A stretch of 64,000 nucleotides of DNA from contig CANHHG010000002.1 of NCBI GenBank assembly GCA_947460615.1, positions 1 to 64,000 of the forward strand, written 5' to 3'. Shown here piece by piece: positions 44,532 to 53,632 of this stretch; position 1 is the first letter of the stretch; each line of letters begins with the position of its first letter. The notes beneath the pieces are model-generated. The model saw nothing but the letters and a program-made list of their open reading frames with translations. It was not told the DNA's origin and searched no databases. This DNA is from Bacteroidota bacterium (GTDB lineage Bacteria > Bacteroidota > Bacteroidia > Flavobacteriales > Flavobacteriaceae). Made by a program: the position numbers and the translations under genes.

Positions 44532-45430
44532 TGCTCTCAATTCTAATTCCAATATTTAATTACAATGCTTATCCATTAGTTTTGGAACTTCATAAGCAAT
44601 GTATGGAATGTGGTATTGATTTTGAAATTTTATGCCAAGATGACGCATCAAATTCTGAGTTGAACTTAGAAAATGAAAAAATAAATTCGTTATCCAATTG
44701 TAATTTTAAGCAGCTTAAAGTAAATATTGCTCACAGGCAAAATAGAAATCTTCTAGCTAAAACAGCTCAATATGAGCATCTGCTTTTTATAGATGGAGAT
44801 TCTATTATCATTCAGAATAATTATATCTCAAACTATATTGCTTTAATAACTAATTTTGATATCATTTATGGGGGCAGATTACATCCTAAAATGTGCCCGT
44901 CAAACAATCAAAAACTACGGTGGAAATACGGAAGGTTTATAGAAGATAAAACGACAGAACAAAGAAACCTAACTCCATTTTCCTCTTTGTTGTTTAATAA
45001 CACCGTAATAAAAAAAGCAGTTTTTGATAAAGTTAAATTTGATTCAAACCTAACAAAATATGGCCATGACGACACACAGCTTTCATGTCAACTGAGTTTA
45101 CTTAATTTAAAATTAAAACACATTGACAATCCAGTTGAACATGGCGATATTGATTTTAACAAAGACTATTTGAAAAAATCCAAAAGCTCTTTAGAAAATT
45201 TGATCCTTTTGTTCGAAGAGGGAAAAATAAATTCGAAATTTTCAAGGTTAATTTCATTATTATTAATTTTTAATAAACTAAAAATTACTTACCTCATTTC
45301 ACTATTTCACAAGACAATAGAAAGGTCACTTATTAAAAATTTAGAGGGGAAAAATCCTAATTTAATAATATATAATATTTTTAGAATCGGCTATTTATGT
45401 AAAATTAGCTCCGAAAAAACTAAGAACTAG
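44531..45430 (+). CDS. glycosyltransferase family 2
   Basis: A 299-residue GT-A fold enzyme: the N-terminal SILIPIFNYNAYPLVLELHKQC and a DGDS motif near residue 90 (metal/nucleotide-sugar binding). The middle part has YGHDDTQLSCQL, an acidic segment at the place of the GT2 catalytic base. It is translationally coupled to ftsE and its 3' end overlaps the convergent GT4 gene by 11 bases. Probably adds one sugar of the surface polysaccharide encoded nearby; donor and acceptor are unknown. Confidence 0.85.
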   Translation: MLSILIPIFNYNAYPLVLELHKQCMECGIDFEILCQDDASNSELNLENEKINSLSNCNFKQLKVNIAHRQNRNLLAKTAQYEHLLFIDGDSIIIQNNYISNYIALITNFDIIYGGRLHPKMCPSNNQKLRWKYGRFIEDKTTEQRNLTPFSSLLFNNTVIKKAVFDKVKFDSNLTKYGHDDTQLSCQLSLLNLKLKHIDNPVEHGDIDFNKDYLKKSKSSLENLILLFEEGKINSKFSRLISLLLIFNKLKITYLISLFHKTIERSLIKNLEGKNPNLIIYNIFRIGYLCKISSEKTKN

Positions 45431-46526
45431 ATTTAGATTTTATCTCTTTAAAAAGAGAATCCCAGAGAGGCATAATAGTATCAATATGATAATTCAAACT
45501 CTTCTGTTTCGCATTTTTGCCCATTTCAATTCTTTTTGATTCATTATTTATTAATAATAAAGTAGCGTCAACAAAATCAGATTCACTACCATTTTCAATT
45601 AAAAAACCATTCACTTTATTTTCAATGATGGCTTTTGGCCCACAAGGACAATCGTAGGCAATACAAGGTAATCCGGACGCCATAGCTTCAATTAACACCA
45701 TTCCAAAACCTTCAAATCTTGAAGTCATTAGGTAAATTGAATTCTCTTGATATTTAGAAACTATATCAATTGTAGGCGCAAAAAAACTTACACTATTTGT
45801 TAAATTTAATTTTGAAGTTAGCCTTTGTAGAAATAAATCATCACTAGATTTTCCATAAATATCTAAATGCCAATCTGGATGTTTTTTTACAATTTGTTTC
45901 CAAATGTGAAGTAATCGATCAAAACCTTTTTCGTATACATGTCGGCCTACAGCTATAACCTTTTTTGAATTTAGCTTAGCTGATTTGTCCGAATGAAACC
46001 ATAAAGGATTTGGAATAACAATTCCGTTTGGCACATTCCATTCTTTAATACTTTCAGGAGTTTCTACAACAAAATTATCGAACTTTCTGGCAACCAATTT
46101 CTTGAATAAAATTGATAATTGTGTCCCGATTAATTTAAAAATAGAATCGTTTTCCTTTTCAACAACACTTAACGAACTATGTATCTCTAAAACGACTGGT
46201 ATTTTTGTTTTTAAAATAAATGGAAGTAAAAAAGCTTTAAATCCATTATCACATACAACAATAATATCAGGGTTTAGCAATTCAATTTGCTCATTCAGTT
46301 TTCTTTTATAGTCCAATATAAACTGAATAGGATTTCCTTGCAACAGCATGTCATGAAATCCAATCTTCTTATTAAAATTATAAAAATGCGGGAAACTACC
46401 TTTGTTTTGCGTCAGAAAATCAATATGATAATTCCATTTCTCAATAAGATAGTACGTTTTAATGGCTAAAACTCTTGCAACTCCTCCTTCATTATTTACA
46501 TTTGGAACTAGGTAAAGTAATTTCAT
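45420..46526 (-). CDS. glycosyltransferase family 4
   Basis: A 368-residue GT-B fold enzyme. The N-terminal NVNNEGGVARVLAIK glycine-rich loop binds the acceptor side. The C-terminal VIAVGRHVYEKGFDRLL and SRFEGFGMVLIEAMASGLP contain the GT4 ExxxxxxxE nucleotide-sugar motif. CPCGPKAIIENKVNGFL follows. Its start overlaps the stop of the isomerase gene by one base, so it is the last gene of the unit reading 48034 to 45420. The 3' end overlaps the convergent GT2 gene by 11 bases. Confidence 0.9.
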   Translation of the reverse strand: MKLLYLVPNVNNEGGVARVLAIKTYYLIEKWNYHIDFLTQNKGSFPHFYNFNKKIGFHDMLLQGNPIQFILDYKRKLNEQIELLNPDIIVVCDNGFKAFLLPFILKTKIPVVLEIHSSLSVVEKENDSIFKLIGTQLSILFKKLVARKFDNFVVETPESIKEWNVPNGIVIPNPLWFHSDKSAKLNSKKVIAVGRHVYEKGFDRLLHIWKQIVKKHPDWHLDIYGKSSDDLFLQRLTSKLNLTNSVSFFAPTIDIVSKYQENSIYLMTSRFEGFGMVLIEAMASGLPCIAYDCPCGPKAIIENKVNGFLIENGSESDFVDATLLLINNESKRIEMGKNAKQKSLNYHIDTIMPLWDSLFKEIKSKSSS

Positions 46527-46927
46527 TATTTGGTTTTCAAAAATTCATTATAATCACGAATATAGTCTACTTCTTCAAATACATCCGAAGCTAAAACTAA
46601 ACAAACCGCACCGGAAGAAAAGTTTTCCAATTCACGCCAAATACCTGTTGGGATATGTAATCCTATATTCGGTTTATTCAACAAATAACTTTTCTTTTCT
46701 TTTCCATCATTTAAAGTAACTTCAAAACTTCCGCTCAAAGCAATTAATATTTCATGCTGTTTAATATGGGAATGACCACCTCTAAAGGCAGTACTAGGAA
46801 CATCAAATAAGTAGTAAATTCTTTTCAGTTCAAATGGAATAACCTCCTCCTGAACATAAGCTAAATTTCCACGTAAATCTTCAATCGTTGGTATTTGAAG
46901 TAACTCTATTTCACTAATTTTAGTCAT
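46526..46927 (-). CDS. fdtA: FdtA/WxcM-type dTDP-sugar 3,4-ketoisomerase
   Basis: A 133-residue cupin. The RGGHSHIKQHE motif carries the histidines of the FdtA/WxcM active site, with the cupin strands ALSGSFEVTLNDG and NIGLHIPTGIWREL after it. The family converts dTDP-4-keto-6-deoxyglucose into the 3-keto sugar, which a DegT-type aminotransferase then aminates to Fuc3N or Qui3N. Such an aminotransferase is encoded at 52538-53632. Which epimer is made cannot be told from the sequence. It lies between two GT4 genes in one operon. Confidence 0.85.
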   Translation of the reverse strand: MTKISEIELLQIPTIEDLRGNLAYVQEEVIPFELKRIYYLFDVPSTAFRGGHSHIKQHEILIALSGSFEVTLNDGKEKKSYLLNKPNIGLHIPTGIWRELENFSSGAVCLVLASDVFEEVDYIRDYNEFLKTK

Positions 46928-46930
46928 AGT

Positions 46931-48034
46931 CTAGTTATTTAATTTCATTAAATCCAGCCATTGTTTCCCTATAGTTTCAATAGAAAAATGTTGGCAACTT
47001 GGTAACGCATTTTCCTTGCAAATAGTATATAAATCTGTGTTTTCAATAAATAAATTCATTGCTACTGTCAATTGTTCAACCTTCTGATTTTCAACTAACA
47101 AGCCATTGCTTTTATCGTTAATCATTTCGTTTGGACCAGATAAACAATCAAAAGAAACAACTGGGATACCACAAGCCAAAGCCTCTAAAATTACATTAGG
47201 CATTCCTTCATTTAAACTACTTAAAACAAAAAATTTAGCTCCTTTAAGATAAGAATATGGATTCTTTTGAAAACCTAAAAAATGTACTTTATCTGAAATA
47301 TTAATTTGCTCAACCATTTGGATATACTCTTGCATTTTAATTCCTTCGCCAAGTAAAACTAAGTGAATATTTAAATCAGGTAATTTTGAATTTGAATAAG
47401 CAGTAATCAATTTATCAAATTGCTTAACCTCGGTTTCCATTTGACCCACTCCAATAATATATTCGAAATTAAGATCGATAGGTTCATTGCTCATTGAATG
47501 AATTTCTTCAATATTTATTGGATTATAAATAGTTTGAACATTAGCCAATTGGTGTTTTTGTACAATCAATTCTCTAGTTTTATTAGTAATTGTAATAATT
47601 TTGAAGGAATCTTTATAGGTAAATCGTGTTAAAAACGACCAATTTGACATGTAGTGATCGATCAAAAAACTATGAACTGTGAAAATAGTTTTCGTTTTAT
47701 ATAGAAATTTTGAAATTAATAATTCCTGAAATGGCTTGTTTCTAAAACGAAAATCTATAATAAAATTGAAATTATTTTCACGCAAATAGTTCTTTAAAAA
47801 TAAATACCTATTGAGTTTATTAACTAACCCATTAGATTTGTTTTTTAACTTCCCTAAGTTGATTAATTTACCTGAAAAATTGTAGGAAACTTCATCAATA
47901 ACAATAATATTATGGACTTCTATTCCTTGTTTTTCAAAAAAAACTGACAAATTTGCCATCACTCTTTCTGCGCCACCAATTCCTAATCGGTAACCAATTA
48001 AAGCAATTTTAGTTTTTTTGTTAGGTATTATCAT
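46931..48034 (-). CDS. glycosyltransferase family 4
   Basis: A 367-residue GT-B enzyme: IGYRLGIGGAERVMANL near the N-terminus, GVGQMETEVKQFDKLI at the domain linker, and SSLNEGMPNVILEALACGIP with the ExxxxxxxE motif, then CLSGPNEMINDKSNGLL. It is the first gene of a three-gene operon with fdtA and the second GT4, behind a promoter of consensus form that overlaps the start of the divergent GT2 gene. The transferred sugar is unknown. Confidence 0.92.
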   Translation of the reverse strand: MIIPNKKTKIALIGYRLGIGGAERVMANLSVFFEKQGIEVHNIIVIDEVSYNFSGKLINLGKLKNKSNGLVNKLNRYLFLKNYLRENNFNFIIDFRFRNKPFQELLISKFLYKTKTIFTVHSFLIDHYMSNWSFLTRFTYKDSFKIITITNKTRELIVQKHQLANVQTIYNPINIEEIHSMSNEPIDLNFEYIIGVGQMETEVKQFDKLITAYSNSKLPDLNIHLVLLGEGIKMQEYIQMVEQINISDKVHFLGFQKNPYSYLKGAKFFVLSSLNEGMPNVILEALACGIPVVSFDCLSGPNEMINDKSNGLLVENQKVEQLTVAMNLFIENTDLYTICKENALPSCQHFSIETIGKQWLDLMKLNN

Positions 48035-48056
48035 TAACGTTTTCTTATTTTCGTAT

Positions 48057-48086
48057 CAAATATAACTCTTTTAGAAAAATATGCAA
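48057..48086 (-). promoter_or_regulatory. Bacteroidota-type promoter of the GT4-fdtA-GT4 operon
   Basis: On the minus strand TTG (48084-48086), 19-base spacer, TATATTTG (48057-48064): exact match, ending 22 bases before the ATG. The -33 part lies inside the first codons of the divergent glycosyltransferase gene at 48081. Confidence 0.7.
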
Positions 48087-48980
48087 GAAAATCCACTTGT
48101 ATCAATAATTTGCTTGGCTTACAATCACGAGAATTTTGTGGTAGAGACTTTGAATTCTGTTATACAACAAAATTACCAACCAATTGAGTTAATAATTGTG
48201 GATGATTACAGTAAGGATAGAACTAAGTTGGAGATTAATAATTGGCTATTATCTCATCCTGAAGTACAATTTATTGCCAATGAATTTAATATTGGAAATA
48301 CCAAATCATTTAATAACGCACTAAAAATTGCTAAAGGAGAGTATATAATTGATTTAGCAGCAGACGATTTATTACTACCCAATGGTATTCAAATGCAGGT
48401 TAATGCATTCCAAAAAAGTAAATTCAAAAACCTAGGTGTCGTGTATGGAAATGCTGAAATTATCAATGAAGACGGGAGTTTTAATTCCTTTTACTTCCCC
48501 GTTGATAAAAATGGAAAAGTAATTTCAAAAAGAATTATTGGCGATATTTATAGCTCTGTGTTATCAACAGGAGATAGTATTTGTTCTGTATCGGCGTTGA
48601 TTAAAAAAAGCGTATTTGACTTCTTGGGCGGCTACGATGAAACTTTAGCCTATGAAGATTTGGATTCTTGGATCAGAGCTTCGAGGGAATATGAATTTGA
48701 TTTTATAGATGAAGTATTAGTCCGAAAAAGAATGGTTACCAACTCATTAGGGTCTAATTTTTATAAGAAAAAACACAAAATCAATATCTCAACTTATAAA
48801 ATTCTTAAAAAGGGAATAAAATTAAATCGTTCAAAAATGGAGGATTTGGCACTTCTAAAAAGAGTTCATCACGAAATTATTCACTCTTTTAGAAATCAAA
48901 GTTGGACTTTGCTAATTAAAAATATAAATCTCAAATTGGTCATTTCATGGAGAATAAATTTCAAGAACTATTCGGATTAA
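48081..48980 (+). CDS. glycosyltransferase family 2
   Basis: A 299-residue GT-A enzyme: PLVSIICLAYNHENFVVETL, ELIIVDDYSKDRT (nucleotide-binding Asp pair) and DLAADDLLLPNGI (DxD region), then GGYDETLAYEDLDSWIRA with the acidic catalytic region. It lies alone on the plus strand between two minus-strand groups. Its start overlaps the divergent promoter, and its last 4 bases overlap the convergent acyltransferase gene. A single sugar addition to the surface polysaccharide is likely; donor unknown. Confidence 0.9.
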   Translation: MQENPLVSIICLAYNHENFVVETLNSVIQQNYQPIELIIVDDYSKDRTKLEINNWLLSHPEVQFIANEFNIGNTKSFNNALKIAKGEYIIDLAADDLLLPNGIQMQVNAFQKSKFKNLGVVYGNAEIINEDGSFNSFYFPVDKNGKVISKRIIGDIYSSVLSTGDSICSVSALIKKSVFDFLGGYDETLAYEDLDSWIRASREYEFDFIDEVLVRKRMVTNSLGSNFYKKKHKINISTYKILKKGIKLNRSKMEDLALLKRVHHEIIHSFRNQSWTLLIKNINLKLVISWRINFKNYSD

Positions 48981-50038
48981 TGGCTATTTTTTCTAATCCA
49001 TCTATTTAGTGGGGTTTCGATGTAAAGATACAGTACAATTGAAATTAAATTTAAAGAGATAAATTTAAACCACTGATTTGAAGCAATTTTATTTAAAATA
49101 GTAACGAATATTCCAAGGTGAATTAGATAGAAAATATAGGAACTTTTACCTAATAATTGTAGCGCTTTGGAACTTAAAAAATCGGAAATTAAAGTCTTTT
49201 CTTTTATTAATCCGAGAAACAAAGGCGCTATTCCAATAACAGGTAATACAATTGTATTTATTGCTTTTCCAGTCAGTGTATCAACTCCAAAGCCACTTTC
49301 ACCATTCAATGAAACAAGAGCGCAAATACTGAGGATAATTCCTAATAATCCGAAATAAGTCATCCCTTTAAATATTGACGAATATTTTCTAATTAATAAA
49401 GCTAATCCTATACCTACAAAAAATTCTGAAATTCTTCCGAAGAAAGTGAAATCCAACATGAAACTAGTCGATTTCATAAAACCATTATACTCAAATCCAC
49501 TAAAATAAGTAACCAATAAAAGTCCCAACCCAATAAAAATCAAAGGAACTAAAATTAGATAAACCCTACTTTTACTGATTAGAATAAAAAAAATAGGAGC
49601 TGTAAAATAGAACACTTCTTCCACAGTTAGGGACCAACCTTGGGCAATTCCCGTAAATTTAAGATCGTCTGAGAAGCCTTTTAAAAAAGTTATATTATAA
49701 AAATAATTATATAAATCAATCCAAGTATTCTGAGAATAAACAAATGCAAAAAATACAAATGTAAGAGAGGTTAGAATAAAATACATTGGATAAATTCTAG
49801 CTACCCGTTTAATTATATAATTTTTGAAATTAAAATTAGGTTCATCAAAATACCGGTTACAAATTAGAAAGCCACTCAATACAAAGAAAACCGTAACGCC
49901 AATATGAAACTCATTAAAAAAATCGTGAATATTTTTTCCGAATATTTCAATTGAAAAAGGATTGAAGTGATGGATATAAACCATAAATGCGGCAATCGCT
50001 CGAATTCCTGTTAGCGCCGGAAAATTGACCTTATTCAT
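48977..50038 (-). CDS. acyltransferase family 3 (OafA-like) membrane protein
   Basis: A 353-residue protein with about 10 transmembrane segments. The N-terminal FPALTGIRAIAAFMVYIHHF contains the conserved HH of acyltransferase 3 enzymes, and FFVLSGFLI and IKRVARIYPMYF are further family motifs. Such proteins O-acetylate or otherwise acylate polysaccharides at the inner membrane, using acetyl-CoA as a rule. Position in the polysaccharide operon (8-base overlap with the flippase gene) supports polysaccharide decoration. Confidence 0.9.
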   Translation of the reverse strand: MNKVNFPALTGIRAIAAFMVYIHHFNPFSIEIFGKNIHDFFNEFHIGVTVFFVLSGFLICNRYFDEPNFNFKNYIIKRVARIYPMYFILTSLTFVFFAFVYSQNTWIDLYNYFYNITFLKGFSDDLKFTGIAQGWSLTVEEVFYFTAPIFFILISKSRVYLILVPLIFIGLGLLLVTYFSGFEYNGFMKSTSFMLDFTFFGRISEFFVGIGLALLIRKYSSIFKGMTYFGLLGIILSICALVSLNGESGFGVDTLTGKAINTIVLPVIGIAPLFLGLIKEKTLISDFLSSKALQLLGKSSYIFYLIHLGIFVTILNKIASNQWFKFISLNLISIVLYLYIETPLNRWIRKNSH

Positions 50039-51533
50039 TGCGTTTAAATTTGTTTTTAATCTTTATTAAATAAGGATAAATAGCCACTCGATTGTTTAAT
50101 TCTTTATAAGAATAGAGCATTGAAAAAACTAAAATTAGGCCTAGAGGATAGTATGCATAAGGATAATCAATTGTAAAAGTGATCGTGCATGCAGCTATAC
50201 CAATCAATAAGCTAATCAATAGTATCTTCAAAGTGTCTTTTCTAATTGAAAAATCGTATTTGTTTTTCAAAATTGGAATTATATAGCATCCATACAGTAT
50301 AAATTGAATTAAACTAGCGATTCCAATTCCTACTAATCCGAAATAATGATAGAAAAAAACAGTTGTAACTAATAGGAATATATCACTGATTATCTCTTGC
50401 TTAAAATACAATTTGTTATCCCCTTTTGCTAATATTACAAACGCTAATGGCCAAATAATTGCTTTTATAATTATTGCAAATAAAGCGGCTTTAAAAATCA
50501 ACAAAACACCTAAAAAATGATTCGAATAAAGCAATTTTATTATAACTGGACCACAAAAATACATGAAAATTATAGCTGGAGTAATCAATAACAATCCCAT
50601 TTCAATTTGATCGTTAACTAGTTCTTTAACTTTGGAATTGTCATTTTGAACTTCGGTAATTCTGGGATAAAAATCGGTTCCCATAGCATTAAAAATAAGG
50701 CCAACATAGGAAATTAAAATCACAGAACTTACCTCAAATAATCCTAATATTTCGGTACTAGAACCATTTACATTCAAGTATAATTTTATCAGATAGCTGC
50801 ATATTTGCCCGAAAATTACATTAATAGAAAGTAAAAATCCCATTTTTATTAATGGTTTTCCTTTTTGAAATGTTTCAGCAAAAGAAAGAGAAACTTTATC
50901 GATTGGAATCTTTCTAGTAAAATAGAAGTTCACTAGTAAATTGATAAAACTAGACACCAAAATAACCGCAATGATTCCATCAAATTTAAAAAAATAACAG
51001 ATTGGAACAGAAGCCAATGTAATTAAAATAGAACTTAAAACATTTGAAATAGCAATTGATTTTACCATACGTAGTCCTTGTAATAGTGCAACGCGGGTAG
51101 AAGTTAAATTTGCAAAAACATAATTAACGGATAGGGCAATAAACCACAAATAATATTCAGAGGTTCCAAAAGTTAATTTACTAAGCAACTTAGAAAAAAT
51201 GATGGTCACCAATGCTCCAAAAATACTTGCTATAATAGCCCATCGTTGAAGAACTATAAATCGTTTTGAAAATTGATCTTGATCCTTTTCAGCATAGGCT
51301 AAACTGACTTCGCGCACTCCAGTAATATTGATTCCAAAGCTAGTAAAAGAGCTAATAATCGCAACTGTAGTGTTTAACAATCCTACAATTCCAATACCAA
51401 AAGGACCTATAAAAATGGCCACAAACTTAGAACCTACAATACTGACCAATATTTTCATCACTTGTGCAAGCCCAAATATGCCGGTAGCCTTTAGAATCGT
51501 TTTATGTGAATTATCTTTGTTTATTATTTCCAT
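50031..51533 (-). CDS. wzx: Wzx-type polysaccharide flippase
   Basis: A 500-residue membrane protein with about 12-14 transmembrane segments and the MATE/Wzx-like N-terminus (ILKATGIFGLAQVMKILVSIVGSKF, residues 13-37). GPFGIGIVGLLNT resembles the O-antigen translocases of the WzxE/RfbX group. It should flip undecaprenyl-linked repeat units across the inner membrane. It overlaps the acyltransferase gene by 8 bases and lies one base from the downstream GT-like gene. No Wzy polymerase is recognisable nearby. Confidence 0.9.
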   Translation of the reverse strand: MEIINKDNSHKTILKATGIFGLAQVMKILVSIVGSKFVAIFIGPFGIGIVGLLNTTVAIISSFTSFGINITGVREVSLAYAEKDQDQFSKRFIVLQRWAIIASIFGALVTIIFSKLLSKLTFGTSEYYLWFIALSVNYVFANLTSTRVALLQGLRMVKSIAISNVLSSILITLASVPICYFFKFDGIIAVILVSSFINLLVNFYFTRKIPIDKVSLSFAETFQKGKPLIKMGFLLSINVIFGQICSYLIKLYLNVNGSSTEILGLFEVSSVILISYVGLIFNAMGTDFYPRITEVQNDNSKVKELVNDQIEMGLLLITPAIIFMYFCGPVIIKLLYSNHFLGVLLIFKAALFAIIIKAIIWPLAFVILAKGDNKLYFKQEIISDIFLLVTTVFFYHYFGLVGIGIASLIQFILYGCYIIPILKNKYDFSIRKDTLKILLISLLIGIAACTITFTIDYPYAYYPLGLILVFSMLYSYKELNNRVAIYPYLIKIKNKFKRNE

Positions 51534-52550
51534 TTAGTCAATATTACAGCCGAAAGTTAAATATTGATTTTTAAATTCGGAAACCCATTTTTTCCATTCC
51601 GAATTAGACGCTTCAGGAAGATTAGCTCCAACTAATAATTCTTCGATTTTATTTTGATTTAAATCTTTTGGAAAGTTTTCCATTGGATCAAAAACGTCAT
51701 TAAACCATGCTTGATTTACAATTTTATTGAAAGCAAAAAGGTCTAAATTAACTTTTTCATATTTTTTACCTTGATTACTCGCAGAAGAAAGGAAGCCTGT
51801 TTTCATTAATTCTGTATTGGTAAACCCAAAAAATTGTTGCTTTTTTTTACTAGCAATATATTTAACGGCGTTACTCAACTGAAGTCCTTCATCAACTTTA
51901 TTATTATGATTTTTCCATAATTTCAAAAAATATTTCTTTTTAAAAATAGCTCCTGAAGTTGCATAAATAGTATAATAATTTAATAACCGATCCAAAGAAT
52001 AAATCCCTAGTAAAGTTAGTATTTTTCTAATTTTAAAACGGTGGATTCTGAAAACTAAGTTAAATAAAAAAGGATTTTTAGTATATAGATTTGGAGTAAA
52101 TATAGAATATTCATCATTAAATTGATAACTTTTCTTGGGCAATAAATTTGGATTTCCAAGCCAACATAATTTCAACATTTTAATTTTATCAGATTCTAAT
52201 TTCAACCTGATCTTATTTAAATTAAAGGGTGTTGTAAACCAAAAATCATCTTCAATAAAAAGAAAATAATTAGATGCGTTTTCCGCAGCGCTTAACCACA
52301 AATCAATAGGTATTTTGGGATTTACAACAAGATCTTCATTTAGAATTGCTTTGGATTTTTCAAGATATAAATCAGATTTTAAAATAACAATACCCGGGTA
52401 TTTATCCACCAATTTATCAAGGTATTTTTGAGGAGTTCCATCGTCTAATACAATAATATTGAAATCATTATCTAAAATATTTAAATGTATACTTTGAATA
52501 CATCTGTCCAAATAATAGGGTCTATTAAATGATTTGATTAAAAGATCCAT
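51534..52550 (-). CDS. GT2-like glycosyltransferase
   Basis: A 338-residue protein. The N-terminal region is GT-A like: LLIKSFNRPYYLDRCIQSI, then NIIVLDDGTPQKYLDKL (Asp pair) and LFIEDDFWF (metal-binding acidic pair). The rest is divergent from typical GT2 enzymes, with a basic Tyr-rich C-terminal region. It lies between the flippase (no overlap) and the aminotransferase (13-base overlap). A sugar transferase role is likely, but the family is looser than for the others. Confidence 0.7.
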   Translation of the reverse strand: MDLLIKSFNRPYYLDRCIQSIHLNILDNDFNIIVLDDGTPQKYLDKLVDKYPGIVILKSDLYLEKSKAILNEDLVVNPKIPIDLWLSAAENASNYFLFIEDDFWFTTPFNLNKIRLKLESDKIKMLKLCWLGNPNLLPKKSYQFNDEYSIFTPNLYTKNPFLFNLVFRIHRFKIRKILTLLGIYSLDRLLNYYTIYATSGAIFKKKYFLKLWKNHNNKVDEGLQLSNAVKYIASKKKQQFFGFTNTELMKTGFLSSASNQGKKYEKVNLDLFAFNKIVNQAWFNDVFDPMENFPKDLNQNKIEELLVGANLPEASNSEWKKWVSEFKNQYLTFGCNID

Positions 52551-53632
52551 GAATTCATTTTTTGTATCACAAAATCAACTTCTTCAACAGTCATTACTGG
52601 GCTAATTGGCAAACTCAAAACCTCATCATGTATTTTCTCTGTAATGGGCAATTGCAAATTATTCCATTGCGTAAATGCCTTTTGAAGATGAGGAGCAACA
52701 GGATAATGTATCAATGTTTCAATTCCATTTTGCTTTAAATAATCTTGTAATTCTCTTCTTTTTGGAGTTCGAATTACAAATAAATGAAAAACGTGGTTGT
52801 CAGAAAAATCCCAAAATGGTAGAATCACATTATCATTATTTATTTCTAATAAATAACGCTTGGCAATATCTTTTCTAATTTGATTTTCGGTATCTAAATT
52901 GCATAATTTCACATTTAAAAATGCAGCTTGAAGCTCGTCTAAACGGGAATTAACTCCAATGAAATCATTAGAATATTTAACTTGAGAACCGTAATTTCGA
53001 AGAGAAAATAATATTTCGGCCAATTGATCATCATTGGTTATCACTGCGCCAGCATCTCCTAAAGCACCTAAATTTTTTCCTGGATAAAAACTATAAGCTT
53101 GCGTATTTTTGGATTTTTTATTGTTTAAAACCGCTCCATGAGATTGAGCAGCATCTTCCACTACAATCAAATTATGTTGTTTGGCGATTTCGTTAATAGT
53201 ATCTAAATCTGCCAATTGTCCATAAAGGTTAACAACTAAAATGGATCTTGTTTTATTAGTGATTTTTTCAGCTATTAAACTTGGATTTATAGTGTAGGTT
53301 TCTAATTGTGGCTCAACTAAAACTGGCACTAAATCAGCTTGGATAATTGATAAAATTGTTGCTATATAAGTATTTGCTGGAACAATAACCTCATCCCCTT
53401 TTTGCATTTTTCCTAACTCGATATAGGCTTTAAAAATTAAAGTCAATGCATCCAATCCATTTCCCACTCCAATACAATGTTTTGCATCACAATAGCTTGC
53501 GAAATTTTGTTCAAAAAGTTTTACTTCTTTACCTAATACATACCAACCACTATCTAGAACGCTTTTCAATTTATTTTGAAAAGCATTTTCATAGGGTTGA
53601 TTAATCTTATTCAAGTCAAGAAATTTTATCAT
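52538..53632 (-). CDS. DegT/DnrJ/EryC1/StrS sugar aminotransferase (FdtB-like)
   Basis: A 364-residue PLP-dependent enzyme. The PLP Lys sits in FYPGKNLGALGDAGA, the phosphate-binding region is VGNGLDALTL, and ANTYIATILSIIQAD is the family's substrate block. It adds an amino group to a keto sugar-nucleotide; with the FdtA-type isomerase of this locus it would give a 3-amino-3,6-dideoxyhexose. Substrate specificity among family members is hard to predict, so FdtB is inferred from the pairing. It overlaps the downstream GT gene by 13 bases and the upstream acyltransferase gene by 4. Confidence 0.85.
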   Translation of the reverse strand: MIKFLDLNKINQPYENAFQNKLKSVLDSGWYVLGKEVKLFEQNFASYCDAKHCIGVGNGLDALTLIFKAYIELGKMQKGDEVIVPANTYIATILSIIQADLVPVLVEPQLETYTINPSLIAEKITNKTRSILVVNLYGQLADLDTINEIAKQHNLIVVEDAAQSHGAVLNNKKSKNTQAYSFYPGKNLGALGDAGAVITNDDQLAEILFSLRNYGSQVKYSNDFIGVNSRLDELQAAFLNVKLCNLDTENQIRKDIAKRYLLEINNDNVILPFWDFSDNHVFHLFVIRTPKRRELQDYLKQNGIETLIHYPVAPHLQKAFTQWNNLQLPITEKIHDEVLSLPISPVMTVEEVDFVIQKMNSWIF

